From: Agapanthus africanus
Lineage: Eukaryota; Streptophyta; Magnoliopsida; Asparagales; Amaryllidaceae
Reading direction: 5' to 3'
Assembly: GCA_030015575.1 (NCBI GenBank)
Contig: JASDDO010000026.1
Location: 68,473,433-68,537,432, forward strand
Length of the DNA: 64,000 nucleotides
Below the pieces are notes generated by a model that was not told the DNA's origin, did not search any database, and was given only the letters and a program-made list of their open reading frames with translations. Every line of letters begins with the position of its first letter. The stretch's first letter is position 1. A program made the position numbers and the translations under genes. Shown in pieces: positions 34,401-47,604 of this stretch.

Positions 34401-34943
34401 CAAAATTGATACCAAACAAGGTAAAGTTAGCACATTGGAGTTAATTTTTTGCTAACTTTATGAAACTCCGGTTTAGAAAACTTAACTCCAGTCCCATAGA
34501 GGGCCTTAACTGTTCACAATCTTTCTGAGCATAGGTAAGCACCAAAATCCACGAATTAGCCCTACTAACAACTAGTAAATACTTTCATCTCTTGCATACA
34601 TGTAAAACTCCATAAAGAAATAAATTAGTATAATGAACAGTTTGGTGACAGCAAGGAATTATATGAATCACTTCAAATTTATCATTGTGCACAAGTATAC
34701 TATTTTCAGCATAGTGAAATTCTGAAACAAGAAAGATGTGGACATTTACATATAATAGCATACTTCTAGTACGACGTGCGTGTGTCTACAGGTTAATTGC
34801 AGTTGAAAAGAAAAGGGCTTTTTATCTGTTAACAAGGGGTTATATACATAGTACTTACGCCCATTTGGGGTCTGGAGCACCACAATCTGCACACATGCGA
34901 TTATCACTTTTTGCCAGTTGCTCCTTCAATTTCCGAGCATTAC
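28460..34943 (-). CDS. AGD12-like: ArfGAP domain protein with C2 domain, AGD12-like
   Basis: The product activates GTP hydrolysis by Arf GTPases and binds membrane lipids through its C2 domain; it acts in vesicle traffic. Exons in order: 34943-34859, 33410-33335, 32633-32470, 32382-32250, 31988-31872, 31781-31686, 28741-28460; all have GT-AG limits and matching phases. The zinc finger spans the first two: CADC, 16 residues, CLKC, then the catalytic Arg in [27 protein letters not shown] follows. The C2 domain starts [18 protein letters not shown] and includes SSDPYVVL and [13 protein letters not shown], ending [12 protein letters not shown]. About 317 residues are visible against about 337 in the family. 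The start exon is unsure (see next entry). Introns hold a foldback element and a MITE. Confidence 0.93.
29817..30777. mobile_element. MULE-like foldback element, about 960 bp
   Basis: The ends are long inverted repeats of about 215 bp (29817-30033 and 30560-30777), both starting GGCTAAATT-CAG-AAATACCCC and continuing through ATTTTGGGAATT and AGAAAGAGAA. The flanking 9-mers AATATAAAA and AGGATAAAA match at 7 of 9 places, as expected of a Mutator-type target duplication. The middle is GC-rich. It lies in the last intron of the AGD12-like gene. Confidence 0.75.
32832..33205. repeat. Tandem duplication of about 185 bp in an intron
   Basis: Copies at about 32832-33013 and 33022-33205 share TTTAGGTCAGTTCA, AACTTCATCAAGATTTAGG, GTGATAAA and TTTAGAAGTTGTAACAGACA. 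The copies are moderately diverged. Confidence 0.8.
34191..34505. mobile_element. Tourist-like (PIF/Harbinger) MITE, 315 bp
   Basis: Terminal inverted repeats start GGCCCATGGAATTAGG (left) and GGCCCTCTATGGGACTGGAG (right, reversed), both with ACTGGAGTT further in. A TTA duplication flanks it at 34188-34190 and 34506-34508. It lies in an intron of the AGD12-like gene. Confidence 0.7.
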
Positions 34944-37063
34944 CTTTTGTAGGGGACAAAAAACTCAGCAAAAAAAAAGTATTTTGATATTTAAAAGCAC
35001 AGTAAATATTAACAAGATGCGTATATTAATTACAGCATATTAGACATTATATAAAAAAAAATCCATTTATGTCATTACTGTCTAGCTTCCAAAGTAATAT
35101 GGTGAAAAATGTTGGTCTACAAAGCAAGGAACAGAGGATTTGCATGGAATCACCTACTTGTATTCAGGCAAAATTATTAAGTTTAAGTTCCCAAACAATC
35201 ATTTTATCATTTCAGAAAAGTTTATATATTTGTTTGACGTTTATCTTGAGTGTCAATGCCATTTTGTACCGTGAGCGGCAGCTGCATGAGCAAACATTTG
35301 TTAATAAAGTGACATTTTTAAAATTACTTCTATTTGGTGTCCCAGACCCAGTTTGTTGCAGTATGACATTCTACATGAAAACAGTATCCGTATAATAATT
35401 GGTAATGATATAGAATACAAGTAGGTCAATTACGGAATTTGCTTTATGGTTAATCGAATAATGTAATATCCCTTACCTTCTAATTTTCACATATCCATTT
35501 TGTTCGCCCATCATTCAACAAAGAAAAATTTAGATTGTAAATAAAATAATCTAAAACGCCGCTTCATCAGCCTAACACTTTAGGTTATGTCTCTCTCTCT
35601 ATGACATTATTGCTAAATGTATTGTTTCCATGAGCATTGATGACAAGATGTAGAGAGAAGAAAGGAATACATATAATATTGTTGAGATTCAATTCTTACA
35701 AGTTTGTAACAGGTATCCATGATATTTATGGGTCAGTTCTAAGAAAGTATAATCCCAAATAGTTATATTGATGTGATTAAGGACAAATATATATATTTGA
35801 CCGCGTCATAACTAGCGATTAATTGCAGGATAAACTAATTGCAGGATAAATCCATTCTTTGCCATCATGGGCATAAAAATGATGAGTCCAAGGAGTATAT
35901 TATTTTCAGAAATATTAACAGAGACAAGGCTAGAGGAAGGGTCTTTCCTTTTTAATTAAAAGCCGAGAGAAGTACTAGAACCTTAAGGTTTTAGAATTAG
36001 TAGGGCGAGGACAAAGAATGAAAAACGAAGTGTAACTTGAGAAAAATTACAAGAAGAAACAACAAAATACTTAATAAGAAACAAGAAATTACAAGAAAAA
36101 TCCTAATTCACATTGATGTCACCTAAAGGATCGCTTTCATTACTTAGGATCGTCTATTCATCATTATTGTCTGATAGAAGAGGATGTTCCACATAAAAAA
36201 ATTCCTGGACTGCAAATCATTTATATACTCTACGATATACATTAGCCTAAAAAATTAGAGTACTAAAAATGCATAGGGCATGAAATATCAACCAAGTACC
36301 TTGAGTAGGTTTCCTATACTCATAGTAGCGATTGCTCATCTTTATTCAATGTCACTATCCGATACCGTGTATTTTGACCTGCATAAAAGTTCAATTTGAC
36401 AAAATATGCACATTTTGTTAATTTTATGGTACACGGTAATTTGAAGTGATGTATAGTGATAAACAAAGACGGAACTGGAAATCATCAAAATCATCCCTGA
36501 TAAATCTAACGAAATGCAAATTCTAATCCTCTATGGGCTGTTATTTTTCTTTAAAACAACAACTAACAATTTCAGGTGAAAAGATGACACAAACTCTAAA
36601 TCTTCATACTTAGCACTCAAATAAATGCATAATCCTTTATAAAAAAAACGTCTGTTGCAAACTCTAGTATACTGTTCTAAATAGTTTAAAATCATTTAAA
36701 TGTTGGTTAACTAACTTAATCCTATACAAGGGCCCAGAGGAAAAAATAATGTAAATCTCTTTAAAAACAGACTTTTTTGATAAGCGCTTCATAAAAAAAA
36801 CCTTGAAAAAAACAATTAAAAGTATAAAACATGAAGAAAAAAGCAAATTTCGCGACAGGGAAAAAAAACAAAACACAAAAAATCAAGCTTTTTAAAAACT
36901 AATCACAGCCCTAACTTGCTTACAGCAAGTATCCAACAAACCAAATCCAAAAATTGAAGAAAAATTCACACCCAAATCTCCAAAAGAGTTTTCAATCAAA
37001 ACCCACAATTGAAAACGGATGAAAACTCTAAATAACATCATCAAACCCAAATCAAAAACTCAC

Positions 37064-37290
37064 CAGGCTTAACTTGCCGATGGATCAAATTACAGCCAAT
37101 ATCATCAAAACAAAAGGCATGGGAATTAATGAGAGAATATTGAAACTTACATAAATATTAAAATTATACCTGATGATTGGTTGAAATAATGCTTGCGTGA
37201 TAGATTTGTTTTTGTTGTTTCAATGGATGAATTATAAATGAATAAATTATGAAATCGAAAGCAAGAGACCTTTTAATATAGGGGCAGACT
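37064..37290 (-). promoter_or_regulatory. Candidate 5' exon(s) and promoter of the AGD12-like gene
   Basis: A stretch ending AAGCCTG|GTGAG at 37064 has the right phase to join the exon at 34943 and would give [12 protein letters not shown], like N-termini in this family. No ATG lies in that frame before a stop, so the start codon is missing or in another exon. A second donor (CATCAG|GTATAA, near 37170) and a TATA-like TATATTAAA near 37272-37280 suggest a 5' UTR exon upstream. Confidence 0.45.
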
Positions 37291-40117
37291 TATCTGCCAG
37301 CAAAAGCCCATCATTTAATCTTAAATTACAGAATTGACCTAATTTAGGTATTAAATAAACCCAACTTTTTTGGGACCCACTTGTCAGTGAATGTGTGTTA
37401 AGTTGGGTTCTGTTTGAGAGGGGTTTAATTGTATCTATTTTTATTTCTAATGGGCAAGTTTGACCAGAACAGTAAGCTTATATCCACGGTCAAAATAGGG
37501 GTCGATATTTGACCGCTGCAATTGGGTTTTGGATTCTGTGTTTTCGGCTCGGCAGTTTGATCCGAAATTGGTCCATGTTTGCTATGTTGGGCTCGGTAAC
37601 AACTTGAGAGCTCGAATATGAATAAACATATTGAGTGTTGGTATGTGGCAATGGTCTAATGGTTTATCGATATCTAAATATGAATTTTGATGGGCTATTG
37701 TATTGATTGTATTGATTATCGGTTCAGTCCATAATTACCCAATTATTTATAAATGTTCTCGAAATTATATTTGCATACAATATACTTGCAAGCCAAGCAC
37801 TGGCTGACTTAGCTCAATCAACATTGTTATCTATATAAATCCGGATTGTTTTGGATCTTGATTGTGTTTAAGTATGTCTAGTGGCCAAACATCAGACTCG
37901 ATTCATGTTTGCTTGTCGGTTAAAGTGGCACACCCTTAGCAAATTTTTCTCTAGCAATCGATATTGATTGGATGGATGGCTCCACGGCAGTGACAGTTTA
38001 CATGCATCAATTAAATTTCGTACCAAATGGCCTCCGGTCAACAATATACATTATTAGATCTTCCGATTGGTATTCAAGAGGAGGTGGATTGATATATTTG
38101 GCAATCGGCCTTCTTGCTTTTGGTCTGATTTTGGACCCGATCTCAACAATATTATAAAAGTTGTCGACGGTAAAAAGTGATTTCAATTGAAGGGCATGAC
38201 GGTCTGCATTTACTCTCATTTACAATTGGATGCTAAATGTGTGAGCTTAATGTAAACGGCGGGGGCTCTACGCCCAAGGACTTGGAATCGCTTATTTGGT
38301 GCATGCCCAAGTTTTGTGGAATCTTGGGAGAAAATTGACCATCTTTTTTATGTAGGCGATACATACGTTGGTCGAGCAACCGGTGGATCAGATGAAGGTA
38401 AACTACAATACAAATTGCTGAAGTCGGTCTTTATGGCTTATGCATTATAGAATTGGTGGAAATCTAGGAGCGATGGTCATTTCGGAAGGATTTTGTGCGT
38501 GGCATAGGTCACATAACAAAAGCAGTAAGGTGCCTCTCAAAAAAGCTTGTCAAATTTCTTGTATACAAATTTCGAATAGAAAGTTCAACACATAAACCAA
38601 TCTCCATACCAACCTGTTTTAATATAGAGCGGAATCCGGACTATCTGCACCTCGGCTGGATTCTCGAGGGTCAACGAAAGTCCATACACGCGCTGTCGTC
38701 ATTAAACACAAGGTGTGCATGAACCACACTTGCTTTCAATAATTTTATTTTGCCAATTGCCTCTTTCGGTGAAATCGTCTCTAACAATCTTTATCACATG
38801 CATTAATGCCTAGTGGTAGAAAATTATTACACTCTTTGGTTTTAATACGCGTAAGCATCATGGTCCATAATGGATGAATTTGTCAACGCCAAACATAGAG
38901 GACAATTGCTAGTGTGCATGCTTATCCCTCAAATCATATGCCCACTTGTAAGAAATATTTGTGCAACGGTCCATACATGGTTTTTTTTTAATAAAAAAGA
39001 TAATTTCAACGCTTTTTGCCATCCTGGAGTTGATGTTGTTTAAAGGCATTAAATAAGTGCATTAGATTGTTTAAGTGCAAACGCAAGTGGCCTTTTTTTT
39101 AATATAGAAAATCCTGTGCTACTTTATAGTTCAGAATTTTGTATGTATATTTTGATCGTCCACATATATGAGAAGACGAATGCATAATATCAGTTGTAGA
39201 TCCAGTAATCATTACAGAAAAGCAGGGATTTGGCAGAGAGAATGCCCACTCTATAACTAAAAAGTGTTATATTACATGATGCCTAACTTATTGATAATTG
39301 TAAAGCGTTCTAGTCATTGTATCTAGAACCTTGGCACTCTAAAATGAAATTTTGCAATGGGCATAAACATATCGAAGTTGATGCTTATAACCACAACATT
39401 AGGCTGAAAAAATTGGCGGCCTATTGGTTGTCAAAGTAGTTAGCTGATAACTGAAACATATCTGTTGATCAGTGCCAACATTAAATGTGCGGTCTCTATT
39501 CGGAATAATGGTATTTTGTTGCTTGCTTAAGATTTTATATAAGCCGAAACATTTATATTTAGGGGTGATTTATGAATGGCCGGACTTGTCTGTGATGCAC
39601 AGGCTCAACGAGAGAGGCTCGTTCCCACCTTCGTTGGCAGCGCGGGCTTACGGTATATCACATGTCTGTTGAGGCCTCCTTTGGCAATGGAGTTTTATGG
39701 CATTGATAGATGGTAAACTAATCGAGGCTCAAATATATTAATTAAGAGAATAGGGGCTTTCAGACGACTGGGGGGCTTATTTAAAAATCCTTAAAATTTG
39801 GGGGGCCAATAAAAATATCCCTTCTTTCCATTAAGATTTTCATATACCCGACCCGATAATAACCAAACCCGAACGAGAAAAACAGATCCGAAAGTTCTGA
39901 GAAGTTCTTCTCTAAAAAGAAGGAAGACATAGAAGAGTGTGCTTTCAACAAGAAGAAGAGTCAAATCACAGCTGTCAAAATTTCCCCCATTTCACATTTA
40001 ATTGGTTTGATTATTTCCCCTTGTTCAATTTCCCCTCATTCGAAATTTCTAATCTAAATCTTCATTTGCTCTGATCGCTTCAGCTCTCCTTTCAGGGTTT
40101 CGAACAATCGACGATCC
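37291..40117. other. Intergenic region between divergent AGD12-like and FAX1-like genes
   Basis: AT-rich with no ORF I recognise. Parts of 37500-39650 look like old, unclassified transposon debris. About 39850-40117 should hold the FAX1-like promoter and 5' UTR. Confidence 0.5.
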
Positions 40118-41938
40118 ATGGAGGCCGTACAGATCCGCCCTTCCCTCTCAATTTCTAGGGTTTCCTCTTCTCGAAGTACCGATCTCGATCGAAGGAGCTC
40201 AACCTTCTGCTTTGTTAAGCTCCCAGCGATCGCGGCGCGAAACAAGGTGAGGAGAAAACCCTAATTTTCAAGCTAGCTTTATGCTTGTGTGCTTGTGTTT
40301 GAGATTACTTGATGGAATCTCTAGGTTATTCTCAAAATTGTAATGCTGCCCTTAAACATCCTGATAATAGCATCAGTTTGAACCCAAACTTATAACTTCG
40401 ATTTAATTAAGTTTTCAAGTTGTAAGCAACCGCATTACCACCTGCTTTTAACTAGAGGGGGAACTTGCTAAGGAAAAATAGAGACAGAACCAATTACATT
40501 CGTAAGAATGATTGAGTGAAAATGGAGAGAGGAAGGGGAGCTAGGCATGAGCCAGTAACTCGGGATTGTGTATAGATGTTGTTAGAGCCGCTGACAGATT
40601 GAATGGAAATGAGAGTTAAATTGGATGCAACAGTTTGGATGGCGGTTCATGATTTGGCTACAATTTCATGTTTTTAGTCGCATATGATGTTTCCTCCTTA
40701 GTAGCTTAGAAATTGTTATAAATGATTTGAAAGAAGGAAATTGGCACTTAACGGAAATGAATGATAAAAGGAGGATTTATTGTGTTGGTTGTAATGACAC
40801 GAGTGCCCTCTTCTCTTCTACTATTCATTTCTGGGACCTTTTGCATTTGGCATCACAGAAAGCATTTTGGTATTCTTATGTATAGAATCATTCTTCATCC
40901 TCTACTAATTTTGAGTTTTGACCCTTCAATAGCAATCCAAATTATCCTTGCATCTCCGTTACCTTCATCCCAGTGGATACAGATAGAACTCACTTTCATT
41001 TATCACCTTGTTCTAGTGTACCGCGTACTCAACAACCTCATTACTGCTCTTCAGTGTGCTTGATGTTCTAAAGCGTTGCAAAAACAATACATGTTACAAT
41101 GAGTTGCCATAAGTTTTTGTTCTTATAGTAGAGGGTGATTTTATTAAATATTTGTATTTCTTTAAACAATTGCAACACATGGAATCAATTCACAGATTGA
41201 AACCTCTAGTTGTTTCACCTTTTATGATTCAAAAAATTCTAGTAAAATGAAAATTAAGAGATGAGAGGAGTGACATAACAGGACTTCATGCGATAACTTC
41301 TCCAGACAAGGAAAGAGTTTCATGCACATATCGCTTCTTAGCATGCTGTGGATAGCTCAGTTTAAAACAATAGATGCATTTTACTTAGTTATATGTATGT
41401 ATGAAAATTACACATAAGCAATTGCCACGATGGCTTTTTTCCCCTTCAGCCTTCCCACTTATCTTCTTCCAAATGCTCATGGACCATACAGTCCACAAGC
41501 TTCAGCTCTAGGAGCATAATTTTGCTATTGTCGCTCCTTTTTTCAAGTTCAATTCCTTTATTTCGTTGCATGCATACCATGCTCTTGGCTATATGCGTAC
41601 CTTAGAGTTGACCATAATTCCATATAGCAAATATATCATTTCCCCCCTTCTTTTAGACTTCTCCATTGCCTACGAGAATTTGGAGGAAGCCAACCGGTCA
41701 TCTAGGACTATGACAAGCCTCTCTCTTGTCATATATTATTTGAACCAAGACTGTTATTTATTTGAAGAGTGTTGACGTAGAAGGTAGACAGCCAGTCGTC
41801 TATGACTGTGACAAGCCCCTATCTTGTCATATATATTTTTGAACCAAGACTATGGTATTTGTTTTGAGAGGGTTGGCATAAGGTCGCTGCCGGTCGTAAA
41901 ACGTTGTCGGGCTTTACTGTAGCTTTGCTTCATAAGGC

Positions 41939-41969
<31 letters not shown>

Positions 41970-44398
41970 CATTATCAAGTATGGCAAAAGTAATTGCAAT
42001 AACGATGTTGCGGTTAAGGCACTTCAGATTTTGTTAAGAGACCCTCGTTACCTATCAAGGCTCGTGTTTTGATGACCCTTTTACTGTTTTTTTCTTTGTA
42101 TTATTGGACTGAGGGAAAACATAAAAGAAGAATGAAAGATATTTCCTTTTGCTTGGCAGAAACTTTTGTTTCGTTTATATACACGGTGTTGAGATGCTAA
42201 TCTTTTCGTTAAATTTAATTTCAGCTGTCAATTTCTATGTGCCTTGGCAAAAATAGTATGAGAACTTCCGGTTTTGAAGCCAACACAACCCTAAAGTATA
42301 CCAAGGATAAGGCAGACCAGGTTATAGATGAACCCATGAAATCATATCCGGCAGTTGAACCAATGAATGGTACAGTAGAAATGAATGCACTTCTCCATGA
42401 AGATAAAGATCTGAAACCAAGGAGTTACGCAAAAATCCATGATTTTTGCTTGGGAATTCCTTTTGGTAAGTCAAAATAACATTTAAATTTTGCTCTCACT
42501 CCCCCCCCCCCTGTGCACGTGCATGCAAACAAGTGCACACACATAAGTGTGTTTGCATCCACAAGCGCGCGCACACTTTTAATTCATGTTATCTTGTTCA
42601 CTTTGGAACAATCTTTTAGCACATCCAATAACATGTTCCTTCATTTAAATGTTTTAACTCAAGTTGTTGTTGGCTAGTTATATATATTTTGACGCTGTCA
42701 TAAATTTATGTATTCCGAGGTTTCGATATGAACATCTTACTACATGGTAAGATGAATTGTTTAATTTAGCATGAGGTTTTGAGATTGGATAAAATTGCAT
42801 GAATTCGGTGGAATGGAATTTCCTACTGCCTAAACTCCAAATCTGTGCCAAGGGGGAGGTTGAATGCCTTTTTGCTGCAGAAGCCTGGCTTTTTTGCACA
42901 TTCAGTATTAAATGCGCTCGTCTGTATTTAAACCTATGTGGCTATGATACAGCCTTAAAGTCCCTGTAGCTGCATCTAAACCTTGATGTTAAGTCGTGGG
43001 AAGGGTTGGAAAAATATTTTTTATATTCTCTCATGATCTAATTTAAGTAGTTAAATGCAAAATATGCACAGTCGCATACACATGAGGTAGGTAATATAAG
43101 ACTTCTGATAGAAAATTAAATAAATTTCAATCACTTTTAAGGTTTTTTTGCTGTTTATGTTCTGTTCATTGATGAATTCAGCAATGGGCATGGTGAGGTA
43201 GAACTGTTTGGTCCACCACGTCTTCTAATTGTAAGCAATATGTCCCTATATGGGAAAGCTTCAGGCATATACTTCTATTTATTTTCTGAAGAAGGCATAC
43301 AAATAATTATATTAATATGTCGCCACGGCCACCACCAAAGACGACAAAAAGAAGGAATTGCAAATTATTAGTGATGTGCAAATGATTTCATGCATGCATT
43401 CTAATGATTTTGAGATGGGCAGCTTCAATAAGTCCAGAAGGATATCTCCATTGTGATAATCATAAACACTGCTTTCACAGGTGGGCTTGTGTTTGGTGGG
43501 GGCATTTTTGGGTTCTTTTTCTCAAGAAATCCTGCAAGTTTAACTACAGGAGGGCTATTGGGAGGTGCTATAATGGCCATGGGTTTTCTTAGTCTAAAAG
43601 TCTGGAGACAAGGATTATCCAGCTTACCATTTATGCTGGCGCAAGCAGGTATAGGAATCTTTCATTCATTTTTTGGGTGATAACCGTCGCACATATAGCA
43701 CAGATGAGGATTGATATATGCAATTAACCCTTTTTTTCTGTTCACGAAATAAAGTGACACTAGTTTTTATTGAAGTATTTGTTTCTAATTATCTAATTAC
43801 TATTCTTATGCTGTGTTTCAGCACTTGCTGCAACTTTTCTCTGGAAGCATCTCAAGATATACACCTTGGTGAGAAATGCTACAAGTAACCGTATAAAGGC
43901 CTGCCTGTTTTTCCAATTCATATCTAACCGATGATCTTGTTTTTTTGTACAGACGAAAAAGGCTTTTCCCTCAGCATTCTATGTTGCCATTAGGTACTCA
44001 TCTCACGATTTTTTACTTGCTCATATTAGAAATTGAGATATTACTTAAAACAATGGCACTTATAACCTGGATTGTACAACTATAAATTCAATATCAGTCT
44101 CTAAAAGTCCTGTGATTAAAAATGGGTAACAATGAACCTGCTTTTGTTAATTTTTGTTTATGTATGGGATATTTTTGTTTGTGTTTGTTTCTGTAATTTG
44201 ATATCTGGTTGGGTAAAAATTTATAAATGTTTCTTTAAATACTAGATTCCCCTCTAAATATTAGTTGTTCTGCTAATGCAAATAAATCATCTTTTGCATG
44301 GTGGCAGTGGTGCAATGCTTTGTTTCTACGCGTATGTCCTCATTTCTGGAGGAAATCCGCCGCCAAAGAAGAAGTCAGCAGCATTATCCCCATCCTGA
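40118..44398 (+). CDS. FAX1-like: Plastid fatty acid exporter, FAX1-like (TMEM14 family)
   Basis: FAX1 moves free fatty acids out across the chloroplast inner envelope for lipid assembly. Exons: 40118-40246, 42225-42465, 43481-43648, 43822-43868, 43953-43993, 44308-44398; all GT-AG, phases agree, 717 nt, 238 aa (Arabidopsis FAX1 is about 226). The first 43 residues are rich in Ser and Arg and lack acidic clusters, like a transit peptide. The TMEM14 domain starts AKIHDFCLGIPFGGLVFGGG and has Gly-rich membrane helices (TGGLLGGAIMAMGFLSLKVW; SLPFMLAQAALAATFLW; FPSAFYVAISGAMLCFYAYV). It ends with the characteristic SGGNPPPKKK. The start is the first ATG with a fitting transit peptide. Intron 1 is about 2 kb and contains repeats. 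Confidence 0.95.
41690..41970. repeat. Duplicated block and (GAT)n microsatellite in FAX1-like intron 1
   Basis: Two copies (about 41690-41755 and 41790-41853) share ATGACAAGCC-CT-TCTTGTCATAT and TTGAACCAAGACT. After a GC-richer stretch, about ten GAT units follow at 41939-41968. The trinucleotide tail could be the 3' end of an old RTE-type LINE, but this is only a guess. Confidence 0.6.
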
Positions 44399-45853
44399 CT
44401 CCAAATGTCATTTTGCATACTTTAAGCTTGTTTTGATCTCATAGAAAGAAATATGTATTTGTTTTATACATATGTATTTCATGTTGCATTAATGCGTAGC
44501 GCATGCATGTGCCCGTGTGTTCATTTGGACATAAACGTCTTACCTGACTATTGCCGTTTTGGGTTTGTTGTAGCATCATGTAGAAAGTGTGGCTTATCTA
44601 TTTATTTTGTATACTAATATTTCCTGGAACATGAAATTACTGCAGTGCAAAATGCCTGATTATAATGTAGCAGATGCGAACAGCTCTACTTTGGTTTTAC
44701 TATTAACCCTGGCATTTACTCTTATTGATTTTCCTTTTTCAGTCGAAGATGCCGTGCAATTTGATGCACATAGCACAATATGTCTGCTAATTGATAATTC
44801 GAAGAATTTATGCTTATGCGTGGTGTTGTTTCTATTTAGACTGAAATTTTGCGTTGTTGAAGCACGGACATATTCCATTTGCAGATGATAAGAGAGGTTA
44901 GAGCTTAGCTGATAAATTTCACTTTATATTATGTTTGGTGATATTTGATGCAATTTTTAAAGTAAATGTTACAAGACCTGTCGACTTTTTTGGGGGTCTT
45001 AAAGATAATACCCAAGAAATTTAAAAATGCCCCCACACCCTCATGAATTATCAATGTTTCTCTACATTTGTCAAGTCTTGTTAACTTGTGGAAACACGAC
45101 CGAATAACCATAAAATACCTTATAAGTAGATTGAACTTGGTGTTATCTCATGAACCGGGAAAAGTCGATGTAGATGGTGTTTTATAAAATTTACCCAAAA
45201 TTTGGTTTTTTGGCAAATTCACAATGAGATTAATTGATAATCTTATGCGGCAATTTTAGTAATTGCTATAACCATAAGCTGTCACAAATATGAAATTTAT
45301 ATTGTATTTTGCAATTTTATTCACATATTTTTTTAAATCTAAAAAGTGCGACTTTATTTGTAATTTATCAAAATTAAAAAAATCTTTTGGTATATAGATA
45401 AACCGGCAAGCACCGTAGATAAATCGGATTAGGATTCTTTGCGCTGTTTTACGCTGATCTTGATCGTCGAAATTCAACAGCAGGGAAAAAATTAGGAGAG
45501 GATCTAGATCCACATAAATCTCCCCATAAACAATATTATCCCTTATATTTACTAGCGATCCCCTATATTTCTCAACGTCCCAACCTTCAAAATTACACAT
45601 TTATCCCCACAGAATCTGACCGTTGCCCCCCAAGTCCCAACCCCCAAAATTTTTTGACCGTTGCAGCTCCAAACCCTTTCCCTCTCCGTCAGATATCTCC
45701 CATTTCTCTCACCTATACACAACACATTCTCTTTCCTTTATCAACTTCAACTCCCATTTCCATTTCCATATTCTCTCTTGCTCTCACCTATACACAGCAC
45801 ATTGTCTAAAACTTTCCATTTCTCTCACCTTCACATTTCAAAAATATCAATCA
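44399..45853. other. FAX1-like 3' flank and promoter of the next gene
   Basis: No ORF of recognisable family. About 45690-45850 is a C/T-rich leader with repeated TCTCACCTATACACA blocks (45707 and 45783), probably the 5' UTR of the downstream gene. Confidence 0.5.
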
Positions 45854-46540
45854 ATGGGTGAAACAAGCGAAACTCATGTTGTCGAAATCCCGATGGACTC
45901 TGAAACCAACCAACTAACCCTCATTGCAGAAGAAAACCATGAAGAAGACAGGTCTTCACCGATGCAACACCACCCATTAACCGAAATCTCCAAAAGCCTG
46001 GGGCACCTCCTCCTCTTGAAGCTCTACCAGAGAGAAGAAGACCACATCGCGCACCGGATCAACCTCAAAGAGACCCGTCTCGACTCCTTGAAGCGCGAGG
46101 CCTTCTACCTCTCCTCCCTCTTCTTCTCATTCCACGTCCTTTTCTTGACCCTCGTCTTCACTTCCTCGATAAGCCAAGTCGGCAAAAGGGCATGCAGGAG
46201 CTGGTGGGTCCCTTGCTGCCTGTCGTTGTTGACTTCGGTAGTGCTGATTTCGTCGATTCAGGTGAAGGTTTGGGGGTATTGGAAGGTGCTGAGGGGTTTG
46301 AATAGGGAGAGAGCCGATTCACGGGCGGTTAGGAGATTAGTGCAGGAGCTGAGGATGAAAGGGTCGAGGTTTGATTTATCGACGGAGGCACCGATGTCGA
46401 AGAGATCGAAGACGAGCTCGAGTGTGGAGGTGAAGTGGAGGAGGCCTTTCAGGGTTTTGAAGCAGAATGCTGTGACTATTTGTCTCGTGGGGTTTACGGG
46501 GTTAGTTGTTCCTGCTTGCAAGTTTATACTCTGCAATTGA
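45854..46540 (+). CDS. Plant-specific membrane protein of unknown function, 228 aa
   Basis: Single-exon gene; the start is the ATG at 45854, because upstream in-frame sequence is a low-complexity leader. The N-terminus is acidic. Residues 48-82 (HLLLLKLYQREEDHIAHRIN, then LKETRLDSLKREAF) form a charged helix. Likely membrane helices are at about 83-107, 117-137 and 206-226; between the last two lies a basic stretch (RGLNRERADSRAVRRLVQELRMK, KRSKTSSS, KWRRPFR). It ends CKFILCN. I have seen the LYQREEDH-AHRINLKETRL pattern only in uncharacterised plant proteins. It converges with the KH gene. Confidence 0.8.
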   Translation: MGETSETHVVEIPMDSETNQLTLIAEENHEEDRSSPMQHHPLTEISKSLGHLLLLKLYQREEDHIAHRINLKETRLDSLKREAFYLSSLFFSFHVLFLTLVFTSSISQVGKRACRSWWVPCCLSLLTSVVLISSIQVKVWGYWKVLRGLNRERADSRAVRRLVQELRMKGSRFDLSTEAPMSKRSKTSSSVEVKWRRPFRVLKQNAVTICLVGFTGLVVPACKFILCN

Positions 46541-47604
46541 GGGGAAGGTTTATATCTTTAGTTATTTGGTAGAAAAGAATCGGAGTAAGATTTGATTCTT
46601 ATGAAATTAGATTTCTTTCTTCTTCTTTTTTCTTTTGATTAAGTGGTTTCTAGAGTTTGTTTCTAGCTTGAAGAGGGGCTTTGGTACTTTTGGTATGAGG
46701 TGTAAGGAATTTCTATGCTCTGTGATTATGAGAAAGAACCAGAGCAGATTCTGGTTCTTTTGTGTAATTTTGTGATTTTTCTTTTTCACTAATGTACCTT
46801 GCGGTTTCTGCTGACATTTGGACGTCGCCATGATATGAGTTTAATCTGTTTTAGGAGGAAAAATCGTTCATGGATTTTCAATAAAACATGTTTTTGCTCT
46901 CTATCTTTGAGACACGTGGAATCAAACTTCCAGCATTTCACTTTGAAAAGGACGGACAGACCTCCGGTTATTTTACTCAAGTTTGAAATTTCTGTTAAGC
47001 AGCAGGAAAAACTTCTTAACGGAGATTGTGCGATAGAATTTCATAATCCATGCAAGCAAACAAATATCATACAAGTTCTATAGACCAGAACTTATATGAA
47101 TATAAGAAGCAACTAAATAATAATTCAGCTACAGTTCCCTAGCACAAGGGTTACACTCCAAATAACATAGCAAAGATTGAATAGAAAAGAAATTTTTTAA
47201 ATTTATAAAAGGGTGAAACTCGATAAGTATCAACACCACGATAAGTATCAACACCATGAATCGCTTCCAAAAAATCAAAACTTAAATAAACTAAAAATCC
47301 TGAGCAGTCCTACCTGGATCAGTCCGAGGGGAATGTGCTAATCAAAGTTACAACGCCTACAAACTCCATACTGTAACACAAAACCGAGGATATAAGCACA
47401 ATTATACTACTACCATAAAGATTCATGCACAAACTTGACAAGACTTAAAACCGGCTTCACTGACCACATCTCTTAGTGACATCAACCCCCACAATTGCAG
47501 ACACAATAATAGTTGGACCCTTCTTGGTGCCAGTGCCCCTGACGGGGAATTGACTTTCTTGGGGTATTACCCCGCACCATAGAATCTAAATAATGCTCTG
47601 AAAG
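46541..47604. other. Region between convergent genes
   Basis: It should hold the 3' UTRs of the membrane protein gene (left) and the KH gene (right). No gene seen. Confidence 0.6.

Noticed and set aside
38007..38722. Small ORFs between the AGD12-like and FAX1-like genes
   Set aside because: No family resemblance, no splice context and AT-rich flanks. They are probably old transposon debris.
46258..46536. 92-codon ORF antisense to the membrane protein gene
   Set aside because: Shadow of the sense codons; no independent support.
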